Positions 42,912 to 51,844 of a DNA stretch of 64,000 nt are shown here, piece after piece. The DNA comes from Rhizobium sp. CCGE 510 (GTDB lineage: Bacteria; Pseudomonadota; Alphaproteobacteria; Rhizobiales; Rhizobiaceae), in the NCBI RefSeq assembly GCF_000292525.1, contig NZ_AEYF01000044.1, positions 186,001 to 250,000 on the forward strand, read 5' to 3'. The notes beneath the pieces were generated by a model, which did no database searches, had not been told where the DNA came from, and saw only the letters and a program-made list of their open reading frames with translations. The translations under genes were made by a program, and so were the position numbers. The stretch's first letter is position 1, and each line of letters begins with the position of its first letter.

Positions 42912-42979
42912 GCGCTTTAGCCCTTTGATTTTACGCATGTCGTTATCGCAAAACCGCGGCACACTTCTGCGCGACATGC
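42912..42979 (+). repeat. Dispersed intergenic palindromic repeat, copy 3
   Basis: GCGCTTTAGCCCTTTGATTT then TACGCATGTCGTTATCGCAA, AACCGCGGCACACTTCTGCG and CGACATGC. Left GCATGTCG (42934-42941) and right CGACATGC (42972-42979) are exact complements, so the unit forms a stem-loop. A separate inverted repeat (CGCATC / GATGCG) lies just upstream at about 42888-42905. It is closely similar to the copy at 28278. Confidence 0.75.
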
Positions 42980-43041
42980 TTTGAACCCATCCTTCCCCGT
43001 TGGCAGTCCGGCACCTTTGGTGTATCGCACTCGCGCCTTTC

Positions 43042-44484
43042 ATGTCAGCGGAACTCTCGCTTATGTCCCCCAGATCTGGTCTCCTCATCGTTGTTGGCTT
43101 CACGCTCTGGCGCGTCGTCACGCTGCATTTCGATCAGACGGACCTTTTCGTCGATGAGGCGCAGTACTGGTTCTGGGCGCAGAATCTCGATCTCGGCTAT
43201 TATTCCAAGCCGCCGATGATTGCCTGGGTGATCCGGGCGATGACCGAGCTTTCCGGCTCCAACGCCATCTATTGGATCAGGCTGTCCGGGCCGCTGATCC
43301 ACATGGCGGCGGCACTGGTTTTGATGAAGGTTGCAAAGCGTTTCGTCGGCCCGGAGATCGAAGGCTGGACGGGCGCTAGCTATATTACGCTCCCCGGCGT
43401 CGCACTTTCCTCGGTGTTCTTTTCGACCGACGTGATCCTGCTGTTCTTCATCGCGATCACCTTGCTTGCCTGTTTCGGCTTGACGCGGCGGCGCTCGGTG
43501 GGGCTGGCGCTCGTCATGGGCCTTAGCGTCGGCCTCGCCTTCCTGACGAAATATGCCGTGCTGTTCGTCGTTCCGGGCGGCGCGCTTGCTCTCCTCTTCA
43601 TTCCGGCGGCGCGCATCGCCGTCCGGGATTTGATCATTGCGGTCGCGGTCGCGGCGGTCGTTGCCTTGCCAAACCTCTGGTGGAACCTGCAGCACAACAA
43701 TACGACGGTGCGGCATACGCAGGACATCGCCCATTGGAGCGAACTCGGCATCAATCTCCGTCGCGGGCTTGAATTCTTCTCCGCCCAATTCGGCGTCGTC
43801 GGGCCGATCATCTTCTTTGCGATGCTCTGGGCGGTCTATCGCATGATCAAGGGCAGGAGCGACGATCGGGAAAAGATGCTGGTCTGGCTGTCGATGCCGG
43901 TGGTGCTGCTGATCACGCTGCAGGCAACGGTCGCCAAGGCCTATGCGAACTGGGCGGTGACCGCCTATGTCGCCGGGACCATCCTTGCCGTCTGGCTGCT
44001 TTATCGGATGTGGCCAAAGGGCCTGAGGCTGTCGCTCACCATCAACGGCATCGCCAGCCTGCTGTTTCCGCTGGCGACGATCTTTCCGCAGCAGTTGCTG
44101 CTGCCGAACGGCGACGCGCTGATGAAGCGCTATCTCGGCCGCGCCGAGGTCAGTCGCGAGGCCGCCGCACTCGCGGCTCAGGCCGGCACCGACATCATCG
44201 TCACCGACAATCGCGACATGGTCGCCGATCTTTTCTATACGCTGCGCGATGCATCCTACCGGATCTATGCGCGGGCGCCGGCCGGCCTTCCGGAGAGCTA
44301 TTACGAGCAGGAATTCGCTCTGCCTGCCGACATCACCGGCAAGGTGCTTTTCCTGACGGACGGGTCCCTGACCTGCGCTACCGAGACACCCGAGGTTCTG
44401 AAGAACTGGCAGCCGAGCGAAGGCAACTACAAGGGCAAGGCGCTTTCCATCTACAAGGTCTCCGCCGCCTGCCTGGCGCCCTGA
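43042..44484 (+). CDS. rgtD: GT-C (ArnT/PMT-type) glycosyltransferase, probable lipid A galacturonosyltransferase RgtD
   Basis: The 480-residue integral membrane protein has about 11 hydrophobic segments. The first periplasmic loop carries the acidic GT-C motif FVDEAQYWFWAQNLDLGYYS followed by KPPMIAWVI, as in ArnT and RgtA-D, which use polyprenyl-phosphate sugars. In R. leguminosarum the rgtD gene, for the lipid A galacturonosyl residue, lies beside the main chemotaxis cluster, so position supports RgtD. The specific sugar and site cannot be read from sequence. The start at 43042 (MSAELSLMSP) is preferred over the TTG at 43000; 43063 is also possible. A soluble C-terminal domain begins near residue 370. 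Confidence 0.75.
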   Translation: MSAELSLMSPRSGLLIVVGFTLWRVVTLHFDQTDLFVDEAQYWFWAQNLDLGYYSKPPMIAWVIRAMTELSGSNAIYWIRLSGPLIHMAAALVLMKVAKRFVGPEIEGWTGASYITLPGVALSSVFFSTDVILLFFIAITLLACFGLTRRRSVGLALVMGLSVGLAFLTKYAVLFVVPGGALALLFIPAARIAVRDLIIAVAVAAVVALPNLWWNLQHNNTTVRHTQDIAHWSELGINLRRGLEFFSAQFGVVGPIIFFAMLWAVYRMIKGRSDDREKMLVWLSMPVVLLITLQATVAKAYANWAVTAYVAGTILAVWLLYRMWPKGLRLSLTINGIASLLFPLATIFPQQLLLPNGDALMKRYLGRAEVSREAAALAAQAGTDIIVTDNRDMVADLFYTLRDASYRIYARAPAGLPESYYEQEFALPADITGKVLFLTDGSLTCATETPEVLKNWQPSEGNYKGKALSIYKVSAACLAP

Positions 44485-44549
44485 AGTACGCCACGATTTT
44501 TCAGATTCTCATGTCTCGCTTATCCTTAAATCGATTCCGATTTGAAGAA

Positions 44550-44804
44550 TTATGCCGTGGACAGGCAGAGGCCGGTACCCGCCCCATCGACCTCGACGAA
44601 TTTGACGCCGCCTTCCTCGAAGGCGAGGCGCAGTTGCGCCTCCGTCGCGCGGTGGATGTCGTGGTGGCGCCCCTCATAATCGCGGATGGTGCTGCGCGAG
44701 ACCGCGGCCCTGTCGGCAAGATCAGTCTGGGTCCAATCAAGCAGACCGCGTGCCGCGCGGCAGAGTGCGGGAGTGAGAATTGTTTCTCTTGCGCCTTGAC
44801 CCAT
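44550..44804 (-). CDS. Small XRE-family transcriptional regulator
   Basis: The 84-residue protein is essentially one helix-turn-helix domain: LTPALCRAARGLLDWTQTDL, ADRAAVSRSTIRDYEGRHHD. It is followed by the short beta-like tail (VKFVEVDGAGTGLCLS) common in small rhizobial XRE proteins. It is divergent from the antiporter gene at 44884, with a dyad between them, suggesting control of itself and perhaps of the antiporter. No strong ribosome binding site precedes the ATG. The overlapping frame at 44501-44821 is a shadow. Confidence 0.75.
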   Translation of the reverse strand: MGQGARETILTPALCRAARGLLDWTQTDLADRAAVSRSTIRDYEGRHHDIHRATEAQLRLAFEEGGVKFVEVDGAGTGLCLSTA

Positions 44805-44823
44805 AATGCTAATTTACCCATAT

Positions 44824-44839
44824 TGGTCGATATAGACCA
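44824..44839. promoter_or_regulatory. Operator-like dyad between XRE gene and antiporter
   Basis: TGGTC-GATATA-GACCA is a 5-bp-arm dyad with a 6-bp AT-rich centre, lying in the 79-bp gap between divergent starts. Size and form fit a site for a small XRE dimer. The assignment is inference. Confidence 0.45.
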
Positions 44840-44883
44840 TATATGTCATATTACGAACGGGATTTCCAGATCGGGAGACTGCA

Positions 44884-46701
44884 ATGCCACACGATACGCC
44901 CTTGATTTCGACAATCGTCGGCGGCCTCGTGCTGGCTTTCATCTTCGGCGCGCTTGCCCATCGGCTGCGGATGCCGCCGCTGGTGGGCTATCTGATCGCC
45001 GGCGTGCTGGTAGGGCCACATACGCCGGGTTATGTGGCAGATCAAAGCTTGGCGCCTGAACTCGCCGAAATCGGCGTCATCCTGCTGATGTTCGGCGTCG
45101 GGTTGCATTTCTCGCTGAAAGACCTGCTGTCGGTGCGTGGCATCGCCGTGCCCGGCGCGATCGCGCAGATCGCCTTTGCAACATTGCTCGGCTGGGGGCT
45201 CGGCGCTTTCATGGGCTGGCCGACCGGCGGCAGTCTGGTCTTCGGCCTGGCGCTTTCGGTCGCTTCGACCGTGGTGCTGTTGAAAGCGCTGCAGGAGCGG
45301 CGCCTGGTCGAAACGGAGCGCGGCAGGATCGCCGTCGGCTGGCTGATCGTCGAAGATCTCGCCATGGTGCTGGCGCTGGTGCTTATCCCCGCCGCAGCCA
45401 GCATCGGCGGCGAGGGTCACGCGCCTGTCGAGCCGCTCTCGGCCGCGCTGAGCCGCCTATTCGGACTCGATCTCGGCATCGGCGGCATGATCGCCATGAC
45501 GCTGGTGAAAGTGGCGCTGTTCGTGGCGCTGATGCTGGTCTTCGGCCGCAAGCTCATTCCATGGACGATGCACCGCATCGCCCATACCGGGTCTCGCGAA
45601 CTGTTCCGGCTGGGAGTGCTGGCGATCGCGCTCGGCGTCGCTTTCGGAGCGGCAAAGCTCTTCGGCGTGTCGCTGGCGCTCGGCGCCTTCTTTGCCGGCA
45701 TGGTGCTTGCCGAAAGCGAGCTCAGCCATCGCGCCGCACAGGAAAGCCTGCCGCTGCGCGACGCCTTCGCCGTGCTGTTCTTCGTCTCGGTCGGCATGCT
45801 GTTCGATCCGAACATCCTGATCGACAAGCCGCTGCCGATCCTTGCCACCGTCTTCATCATCGTTATCGGCAAATCCGTCGCCGCCCTGCTGATCGTGCTC
45901 GCCTTCAAGAAGCCGCTCAGCACGGCGCTGACGATTTCGGCCAGCCTCGGCCAGATCGGCGAATTCTCCTTCATCCTCGCCGCCCTCGGCGTTGAACTCG
46001 GGCTGCTGCCGGGGGAAGGCCGCGACCTGATCCTTGCCGGCGCCATCATCTCGATCATCCTCAATCCGCTGTTGTTCTTCCTCTGCGACCGCGCGCGGCC
46101 GCTCCTGGACGGTGCAAAGCGGGAAGAGGTGGCAGCGGCCCCTCTCGCTGCAGATGCGATCGCAGCGCAGGAGGAGGTGCTGCCCGAAGACGACGAGGTA
46201 CACCCGACCGCTCTTAGCGGCCACGCCATTCTCGTCGGCTACGGGCGGGTTGGCAGCATCGTCGGGCAGAATCTCAAATCGTCAGGCACACCGTTCCTCG
46301 TCATCGAGGATTCCGATAAGCGCATCGGCGAGCTGAAAGCTCAGGGTATCGAAACCCTGATGGGCAATGCGGTGATGCGGGAAACGCTCGACCTCGCCAA
46401 TTTTTCCGCCGCCCGCAGCATTGCCATCGCCATCCCGAACGCCTTCGAGGCCTGCCGCATCGCCGAGCAGGCGCGCAGTGTCAATCCCTCGATCCTCATC
46501 GTCGCCCGCGCCCATTCCGACGCCGAGGTCGATGAATTGAAGCACTATGGCGCCGACACCGTCATCATGGGCGAGCGTGAAATCGCGCTTGGTATGGTTG
46601 ACCGGCTCGCCCAAGTGCATCATGAGAGTGTGCCCTATGAAGACGAGCGTGGGCCTGATACAATTATCCTGGCGGATGCCGCTCCGCCGCAAAGAGAATG
46701 A
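44884..46701 (+). CDS. ybaL: CPA2-family cation:proton antiporter with RCK domain (YbaL type)
   Basis: The 605-residue protein has about 12 membrane helices in residues 1-410 with CPA2 motifs LVGYLIAGVLVGPHTPGYVA, ELAEIGVILLMFGVGLHFSL, VSTVVLLKALQERRLVETER and RIAVGWLIVEDLAMVLALVL. A cytosolic Rossmann/TrkA-N domain follows from about 440 (AILVGYGRVGSIVGQNLKSS) and binds nucleotide. It probably exchanges K+ or Na+ for protons. Order and spacing match E. coli YbaL, though the symbol is a homology label. The ATG at 44884 has GGGAGA upstream. The next gene begins 54 bp later. Confidence 0.88.
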   Translation: MPHDTPLISTIVGGLVLAFIFGALAHRLRMPPLVGYLIAGVLVGPHTPGYVADQSLAPELAEIGVILLMFGVGLHFSLKDLLSVRGIAVPGAIAQIAFATLLGWGLGAFMGWPTGGSLVFGLALSVASTVVLLKALQERRLVETERGRIAVGWLIVEDLAMVLALVLIPAAASIGGEGHAPVEPLSAALSRLFGLDLGIGGMIAMTLVKVALFVALMLVFGRKLIPWTMHRIAHTGSRELFRLGVLAIALGVAFGAAKLFGVSLALGAFFAGMVLAESELSHRAAQESLPLRDAFAVLFFVSVGMLFDPNILIDKPLPILATVFIIVIGKSVAALLIVLAFKKPLSTALTISASLGQIGEFSFILAALGVELGLLPGEGRDLILAGAIISIILNPLLFFLCDRARPLLDGAKREEVAAAPLAADAIAAQEEVLPEDDEVHPTALSGHAILVGYGRVGSIVGQNLKSSGTPFLVIEDSDKRIGELKAQGIETLMGNAVMRETLDLANFSAARSIAIAIPNAFEACRIAEQARSVNPSILIVARAHSDAEVDELKHYGADTVIMGEREIALGMVDRLAQVHHESVPYEDERGPDTIILADAAPPQRE

Positions 46702-46755
46702 GAGATTGGCGCGCTTTTGAGCCGATACGGGAGTGACATAGCCGGGACGGAGCAG

Positions 46756-47136
46756 ATGGAGCTGGACCAGCACCGTCTGACGAACCGTGTCGCCGCTTCT
46801 CTCCTCGTTGCCATCCTTGCCTATCTCGGCCTGCTTTTCGGCGGCAATCTGGTCATTTCGCCGGCCGCTGCCGTCAATACGCTTTCCTCCTCCGGCCGGG
46901 ATCCGCAGCCGCCGCAGCTGACCGCGCGCGATGCCGTGCGCGGGTTGCTCGCCACCGAGCGCAAGCTTGCGCCGAAGCAGGCAGCCCATGATGCCGGATC
47001 GCCTGCCCTTGTCGCTGCACCGATTGTCGATTTTACCGGCTGGAACATATCGGCCGCTTTTCCGGCATCCGAGGCTCCGCTTCATGCCGCGGTCTCCAGG
47101 ACCCATCAACCGCGCGCACCGCCGGCTGCTGCCTGA
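46756..47136 (+). CDS. Small membrane-anchored or exported protein of unknown function
   Basis: The ATG at 46756, with ACGGAG 6 nt upstream, gives 126 residues. A hydrophobic segment (about 13-37; ASLLVAILAYLGLLFGGNLV) follows a short polar start, acting as signal anchor or peptide. The remainder is Ala/Pro/Arg-rich and probably disordered, ending THQPRAPPAAA. I recognise no family. It lies 54 bp after the antiporter and 83 bp before secDF, on the same strand. Composition fits the neighbouring codon usage. Confidence 0.6.
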   Translation: MELDQHRLTNRVAASLLVAILAYLGLLFGGNLVISPAAAVNTLSSSGRDPQPPQLTARDAVRGLLATERKLAPKQAAHDAGSPALVAAPIVDFTGWNISAAFPASEAPLHAAVSRTHQPRAPPAAA

Positions 47137-47219
47137 CGTTTGCGCCGAGGCGCTTCCGACATCTGACGACATGCCGCCAGCGCCCGAGCGCCGGCCCCCG
47201 ATTATCTAAGGAATACAAC

Positions 47220-49766
47220 ATGCGTACTTCACCATGGCTGGTGTTCACCTATACGGTGATCATCTTTCTCGGCCTATTGATCGCCCTGCCGAACGTCCTG
47301 CCGCAATCCGTCCTTCAGCGCGTTCCGGCATGGCTGCCGCATGAACAAGTGTCGCTCGGCCTCGACCTTCGTGGCGGCTCGCATCTCGTTCTGGAAGTCG
47401 ACGAAGCGGACCTGACCAAGGAGCGGCTGCAATCGCTGCTTCAGGACGCGCGCCGTGTGCTGCGCGAAAAGGGCATCCAGCCGAAGGCCGTCGTCCGCAG
47501 CCAGAACCAGATCGTCGTGACGCTCGCCGATGCCACGCAAAGCGATGCCGCGGTCACCGACCTCAAGACGCTCGCCAATCCGATCAGCACCGGCATCAGC
47601 GCCGGCCAGACCGATCTTGATGTCATCGCCAACGGCGCCACGATCACCATCGGCTTCTCGCCGGCCGGCATCTCGACCAATGTCGACAATGCCGTCCAGC
47701 AGAGCCTTGAAGTCATCCGTCAGCGCGTCGACCAGGTCGGCGTCTCCGAGCCGACCATCCAGCGCATCGGCGCCAACCGCGTGCTCGTCCAGCTTCCGGG
47801 CGCGCAGGATCCGACGCGGCTGCGCCAACTTCTCGGCTCCACGGCGAAGATGTCGTTCCACATGGTGGCGCCGAACAATCAGCCCGGCCCGGGCGTCACC
47901 ATGATGCAGGATGAGGAAGGCCGGTCCTATGCTGTCCTCGACCGCGTCGAACTCTCCGGCGACCGCCTTTCCGATGCCCGCGTCAGCTTCGACCCGAACA
48001 CGCATGAGCCGGTTGTCAGCTTCCGCTTCGACAGCGCCGGCGCGACCCGCTTTGCCGAAATCACCCGTCAGAACGTCGGCAATCCCTTCGCCATCGTCCT
48101 CGACGACAAGGTGCTGAGCGCACCCAATATCCGCGAGCCGATCACCGGCGGTTCCGGCCAGATCTCCGGCAGCTTCTCGGCCGACAGCGCAACGACGCTT
48201 GCCGCCATGTTGCGCGCCGGCGCCCTGCCCGCCAAGCTGACGGTCATCGAGGAACGCACTGTCGGCGCCGACCTCGGCGCCGACGCCATCAAGATGGGCA
48301 TTTACTCCGGCCTCGTCGGCTTTGCGCTCGTCGCACTGTTCATCTTCGTTCTCTATGGCAGCTGGGGTATTCTGGCGAATATCGCGTTGCTGATCCACAC
48401 GATCCTGACCTTCTCGGCCCTGACGCTGGTGGGTGCGACGCTGACGCTGCCGGGCATTGCCGGTGTCGTGCTCGGCATCGGCCTTGCAGTCGACGCCAAC
48501 GTTCTGATCAATGAACGCATCCGCGAGGAAACGCGCAAGGGCAAGAGCGCCTTCGCCGCCATCGACACCGGCTTCCGCCGTGCCTATTCGACCATCATCG
48601 ACGGCAACATGACGGCCCTGATCGCCGCGGCCATCCTGTTTTATTTCGGCTCCGGGCCGGTTCGCGGCTTTGCCGTGACGATGGCGCTCGGCCTGATCAT
48701 CTCGATGTTCACCTCGGTCGCCTTCGTGCGCGTCGCGATGATCGAGATCACCCGCCGCAGCAAGCTCAAGGTGCTGAACATCCGGCCGCTGATCCCGTTC
48801 AGCCCCTATGACAAGCACATTCAGTTCATGAAGGCGCGCTTCTTCGGCGTCACTGTTTCGGCGCTGCTTTCGATTGCCTCGGTTATCCTCTTCATTCATC
48901 CGGGTCTCAACTACGGCGTCGATTTCCGCGGCGGCATCCAGATGTCCGTCAGGACCAGCGGCCCGGCCGATCTCGGCACATTTCGCGACGGCCTGAACAC
49001 CCTCGGCCTCGGCGAAATCACGTTGCAGTCCTTCGGCGACAAAAACAGCATTCTTGTGCGTGCCCAACGGCAGGAAGGCGGCGAAGAGGCGCAGACGGCG
49101 GCGGTGACCAAGCTGAAGGCCGAAGTCGCCAAGATCGATCCGGGCGCCACCGTCGAGGGCACCGATGTCATCGGTCCGAAGGTCAGCGGTGAGCTTGCCT
49201 GGGCCGGCATCCTGTCGGTGGTCATCGCCAGCTTTGCGATGCTCATCTACATCTGGGTGCGGTTCGAATGGCCGTTTGCCGTCGGCGCCATCGTCACGCT
49301 GGTGCTCGACGTCACCAAGGCGATCGGCTTTTTCGCGATCACCGGCCTCGACTTCAACCTGACGGCCATCGCCGCCATCCTGACGCTCGTCGGTTACTCG
49401 GTGAACGACAAGGTCGTCGTCTATGACCGCATGCGCGAAAACATGCGGCTCTACAAGTCGATGCCACTGCGCGAAATCATCGACAAGTCGATCAACGAGA
49501 CCCTGGCACGAAGCCTCTACACCAATGCGACGGCCTTCCTCGCGCTGGTGCCGATGGCGATCTGGGGCGGCAGCGCCGTCTCGAGCTTCGCGATCCCGAT
49601 GGTCTTCGGCATTCTCGTGGCCGGTGCCTCGTCGATCTTCATCGCGGCACCGATCCTGCTCTTCCTCGGCGACTGGCGCCGCCGCCACGCCAAGGCACCG
49701 GCAACCGATGGAGCAGTCGAAATCATCCCGCCGGAACAGGGTCGCCCGCGCAAGTCGGCGAGCTAA
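47220..49766 (+). CDS. secDF: Fused protein translocase subunit SecDF
   Basis: The 848-residue protein joins SecD and SecF in one chain. SecD half: N-terminal helix, periplasmic P1 with SLGLDLRGGSHLVLEVDEAD, then VVLGIGLAVDANVLINERIR in TM4. SecF half from about 530: NYGVDFRGGIQMSVRTSGPA, AAILTLVGYSVNDKVVVYDR and TNATAFLALVPMAIWGGSAV. Twelve membrane helices are expected. It drives late stages of Sec export with the proton gradient. Conserved Asp in VDANVLI and VNDKVVV regions is present. A strong terminator follows 23 bp after the stop. Confidence 0.96.
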   Translation: MRTSPWLVFTYTVIIFLGLLIALPNVLPQSVLQRVPAWLPHEQVSLGLDLRGGSHLVLEVDEADLTKERLQSLLQDARRVLREKGIQPKAVVRSQNQIVVTLADATQSDAAVTDLKTLANPISTGISAGQTDLDVIANGATITIGFSPAGISTNVDNAVQQSLEVIRQRVDQVGVSEPTIQRIGANRVLVQLPGAQDPTRLRQLLGSTAKMSFHMVAPNNQPGPGVTMMQDEEGRSYAVLDRVELSGDRLSDARVSFDPNTHEPVVSFRFDSAGATRFAEITRQNVGNPFAIVLDDKVLSAPNIREPITGGSGQISGSFSADSATTLAAMLRAGALPAKLTVIEERTVGADLGADAIKMGIYSGLVGFALVALFIFVLYGSWGILANIALLIHTILTFSALTLVGATLTLPGIAGVVLGIGLAVDANVLINERIREETRKGKSAFAAIDTGFRRAYSTIIDGNMTALIAAAILFYFGSGPVRGFAVTMALGLIISMFTSVAFVRVAMIEITRRSKLKVLNIRPLIPFSPYDKHIQFMKARFFGVTVSALLSIASVILFIHPGLNYGVDFRGGIQMSVRTSGPADLGTFRDGLNTLGLGEITLQSFGDKNSILVRAQRQEGGEEAQTAAVTKLKAEVAKIDPGATVEGTDVIGPKVSGELAWAGILSVVIASFAMLIYIWVRFEWPFAVGAIVTLVLDVTKAIGFFAITGLDFNLTAIAAILTLVGYSVNDKVVVYDRMRENMRLYKSMPLREIIDKSINETLARSLYTNATAFLALVPMAIWGGSAVSSFAIPMVFGILVAGASSIFIAAPILLFLGDWRRRHAKAPATDGAVEIIPPEQGRPRKSAS

Positions 49767-49789
49767 ATCCGCCTGTAAACGCATCTTGA

Positions 49790-49821
49790 AGAGGGCGTCG
49801 GTTGCAGAACCGGCGCCCTCT
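49790..49821 (+). terminator. Rho-independent terminator after secDF
   Basis: A 14-bp stem AGAGGGCGTCGGTT / AACCGGCGCCCTCT with one G-T mismatch and a GCAG loop is followed by TTTCTATT, 23 bp beyond the secDF stop. Confidence 0.88.
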
Positions 49822-49875
49822 TTCTATTGTCGGTGACTGCAAGAATAAAATCCTGCAGCGATTCAAAGGATTACA

Positions 49876-50646
49876 GTGTCCTTTGCGCGTCTGGAAAAGA
49901 CGCGTGGCGCTGTAGCAGAGATCGGGGAACACCAGATGTCATCCAACCCGACGAACCCGCCGGAAACGGACGATAACAGCGAGGAGCGCATCAAGCGTTT
50001 TCTCGCAACCGCCTCACACGACCTGCAATCGCCGCTGCGCCATATCGCCATGTATGCCGAGCTGTTGCTCGACGATCTCGAGGAAACGCTTGATGGCGAA
50101 CAGCTTCAAAGCCTCAGGATGATCATGGAAAAGGCGCACGTCGCGCAGCGCCTCACCAAGGCATTGATGAGTCTAGCCGGTGGAACACCTCAGGTGACGC
50201 CAGAGGAGGTCGATCTGCAGGCGCTGGCCGAAAATGTCTGGGGCGAATTGACCGACGAAACGGCGGTGCGCAATGCGAGGCTTGAATGCCAAGGCCTGCC
50301 CTCCATCCGGACCGACCCTGCCCTGCTCGGCCTGGTGCTGAGGCATCTGCTGACCAACGCCCTCACCTATCGCAGCGAAGCGCCGCCGCATGTGACCATT
50401 GCGGCCGAGCGAAAGGGGACCGATTGGTTTATCCTGATTTCCGACAATGGGACGGGCATCGAACCGGTTCATCAGGAGCGGATATTCGAGCCGTTCTGGA
50501 AATTGCCGAAGGCGGGAGTGGTCCAGGGCGCCGGCCTGGGGTTGACGACGGCGCAGGAGTTTCTCAAGGCGCTTGGCGGCGATCTCAGTCTCGAGCATTC
50601 GGATGCGAGCGGCAGCCGCTTCGTCATCCGCCTTCCGATCGCCTGA
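49876..50646 (+). CDS. Soluble sensor histidine kinase without visible sensor domain
   Basis: The 256-residue product (GTG start with AAGGA upstream; the ATG at 49936 would give 236 residues) is just a transmitter. HisKA box is ERIKRFLATASHDLQSPLRH with the phospho-acceptor His48. N box LRHLLTNALTYRS, G1 WFILISDNGTGIEPVHQE, F box IFEPFWKLPKAG and G2 GAGLGLTTAQEFLKALGGDL follow. No membrane segment or PAS domain occurs. It may take input through a partner protein. It converges with the receiver gene at 50666 (19-bp gap), a likely partner. Confidence 0.85.
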   Translation: MSFARLEKTRGAVAEIGEHQMSSNPTNPPETDDNSEERIKRFLATASHDLQSPLRHIAMYAELLLDDLEETLDGEQLQSLRMIMEKAHVAQRLTKALMSLAGGTPQVTPEEVDLQALAENVWGELTDETAVRNARLECQGLPSIRTDPALLGLVLRHLLTNALTYRSEAPPHVTIAAERKGTDWFILISDNGTGIEPVHQERIFEPFWKLPKAGVVQGAGLGLTTAQEFLKALGGDLSLEHSDASGSRFVIRLPIA

Positions 50647-50665
50647 GATTACAGCGCGCATCTTT

Positions 50666-51103
50666 TCAGATGCTGTAATCGTCCTTCCAGAAATCCGGGA
50701 CGTCGTAGTTCACATATTCGCGGATGATGTGCTGCAGCGTCTGGGCATCGATTTCATCCTTGCCGATGCGGAAATCGACGCCGTAATTCGGGAACTCCTG
50801 GAAATAGCCGCCCGATATATCGGTCGAGACGACGCCGATCGGGCCGGTGTAACCGATGCCGCGCAGTTCCGGCACCGTCTCACGGAAATCGGCGTTCGGC
50901 AGAAGGCGGTTGTCGAGCAGAATGAGATCGAAACGCGCCAAGCGGATCTTTTCCAGCGCGTCACCGATCGACGGCGAATATTCAACCTCGACGGCCGGCT
51001 CGGAGAGATCGGCGATCTTCTTCTTGAGCGCACGAAATTCGATAAATTCGTCGTCGACAAAGAGAACCTTTACGGCGTTCCTTCGGCCCGTTTCGGTGGT
51101 CAT
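50666..51103 (-). CDS. Stand-alone response regulator receiver protein
   Basis: The 145-residue protein is one receiver: VKVLFVDDEFIEFRALKKKI (acidic pair), Asp64 in FDLILLDNRLLPN, Thr in GVVSTDISGGYF and Lys in DFRIGKDEID. No output domain follows, only a short tail ending WKDDYSI. It lies 30 bp downstream of the LuxR gene on the same strand and tail-to-tail with the small kinase. It may pass phosphate on or bind a target protein. Confidence 0.85.
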   Translation of the reverse strand: MTTETGRRNAVKVLFVDDEFIEFRALKKKIADLSEPAVEVEYSPSIGDALEKIRLARFDLILLDNRLLPNADFRETVPELRGIGYTGPIGVVSTDISGGYFQEFPNYGVDFRIGKDEIDAQTLQHIIREYVNYDVPDFWKDDYSI

Positions 51104-51133
51104 CGTCTCATTTCCTCAATCCCGAAACCAGCG

Positions 51134-51844
51134 TCACGAAACCAAACCATTCCTCAAGGCGATCGCCACCATGTGAACGCGGTTGACTGCGTCCAGTTTG
51201 CGCGCGGCCGCGGTGATGTGCGAATTGACCGTATGTTCGGAAAGACCGAGAATGATGGCGATCTCAGCCGACGTCTTGCCTTCGCTCGTCCATTTGACGA
51301 TTTCCGATTCCCGCTGGGTCAGCCGGCCGGACATTTCCTGCGTCAAGATTTCCTCATAAAGCTTGTCGAAAATGCGCATGGTGTCGAGCAGCATATCGGC
51401 GACCTCGCTCTGATCCGGCTCCTGACGCTCGCCGCTGAGCACGAGGCAATAGCGCCGCCCTTCCGGCGTAAACAGCGGGATGAACAAAAAGACGCCACTC
51501 AGGAACTCGTTGAAAACGAGATCGGACCGATGGTCTTCCGGCTGCACGCTCCTGCCATGAACCGGCGTTGCCAGAAACTGGGCGGACTTTGCCCGGACGG
51601 TCCCCAGCGCTTCCTTCAACGTCGTGATGAAAAGGCCGACACGCCGCTCGGCGACATTGGTGATGACGACATCGCGTTCAGCGAAAGGGGCCGAAGCCTC
51701 GGAGATGCGGGCCAGTGCGAAATGATCGAAGTTGTAGTGCTGCGCGGCCGACTTCAGCAGCCGGAAAAAATCGGTGCGATTGATCGCCCGGCTCAGCTCC
51801 GGTCCGGCGTGAAAGGGAATTGCCGGGGCATTGTTCATTCCCAC
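51134..51844 (-). CDS. LuxR-family regulator resembling VisN/VisR
   Basis: The 236-residue protein has an autoinducer-binding-like N-domain (ELSRAINRTDFFRLLKSAAQ, HYNFDHFALARISEA) and a C-terminal HTH (LTQRESEIVKWTSEGKTSAE, IAIILGLSEHTVNSHITAAA, RKLDAVNRVHMVAIALRNGL). Size, layout and the closing VNR-HMVAIALRNGLVS resemble VisR and VisN at 30-31.5 kb, so it may be a third paralogue. It lacks an adjacent LuxI-type synthase. Upstream are 473 bp without a gene, holding a 9-bp-arm dyad. Adjacent receiver genes suggest a link to the kinase cluster. Confidence 0.85.
   Translation of the reverse strand: MGMNNAPAIPFHAGPELSRAINRTDFFRLLKSAAQHYNFDHFALARISEASAPFAERDVVITNVAERRVGLFITTLKEALGTVRAKSAQFLATPVHGRSVQPEDHRSDLVFNEFLSGVFLFIPLFTPEGRRYCLVLSGERQEPDQSEVADMLLDTMRIFDKLYEEILTQEMSGRLTQRESEIVKWTSEGKTSAEIAIILGLSEHTVNSHITAAARKLDAVNRVHMVAIALRNGLVS

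Larger units (their letters stand above)
42340..43041. other. Intergenic region icpA / GT-C transferase
   Basis: These 702 bp must contain the promoter of the che operon (minus) and that of the plus-strand transferase. The stretch about 42570-42620 is AT-rich, with TGTTTATGGTTAATTCC and AAGGTTAATAAGCC as likely control sequences. A 36-codon small frame (42771-42881) and a repeat copy (42912-42979) occupy the right part. Nothing else is recognised. Confidence 0.6.

Noticed and set aside
47274..49784. 836-codon open frame on the minus strand opposite secDF
   Set aside because: It is an antisense shadow in high-GC DNA, rich in Arg, Asp, Gly and His, with no domain, while SecDF on the plus strand is unmistakable.
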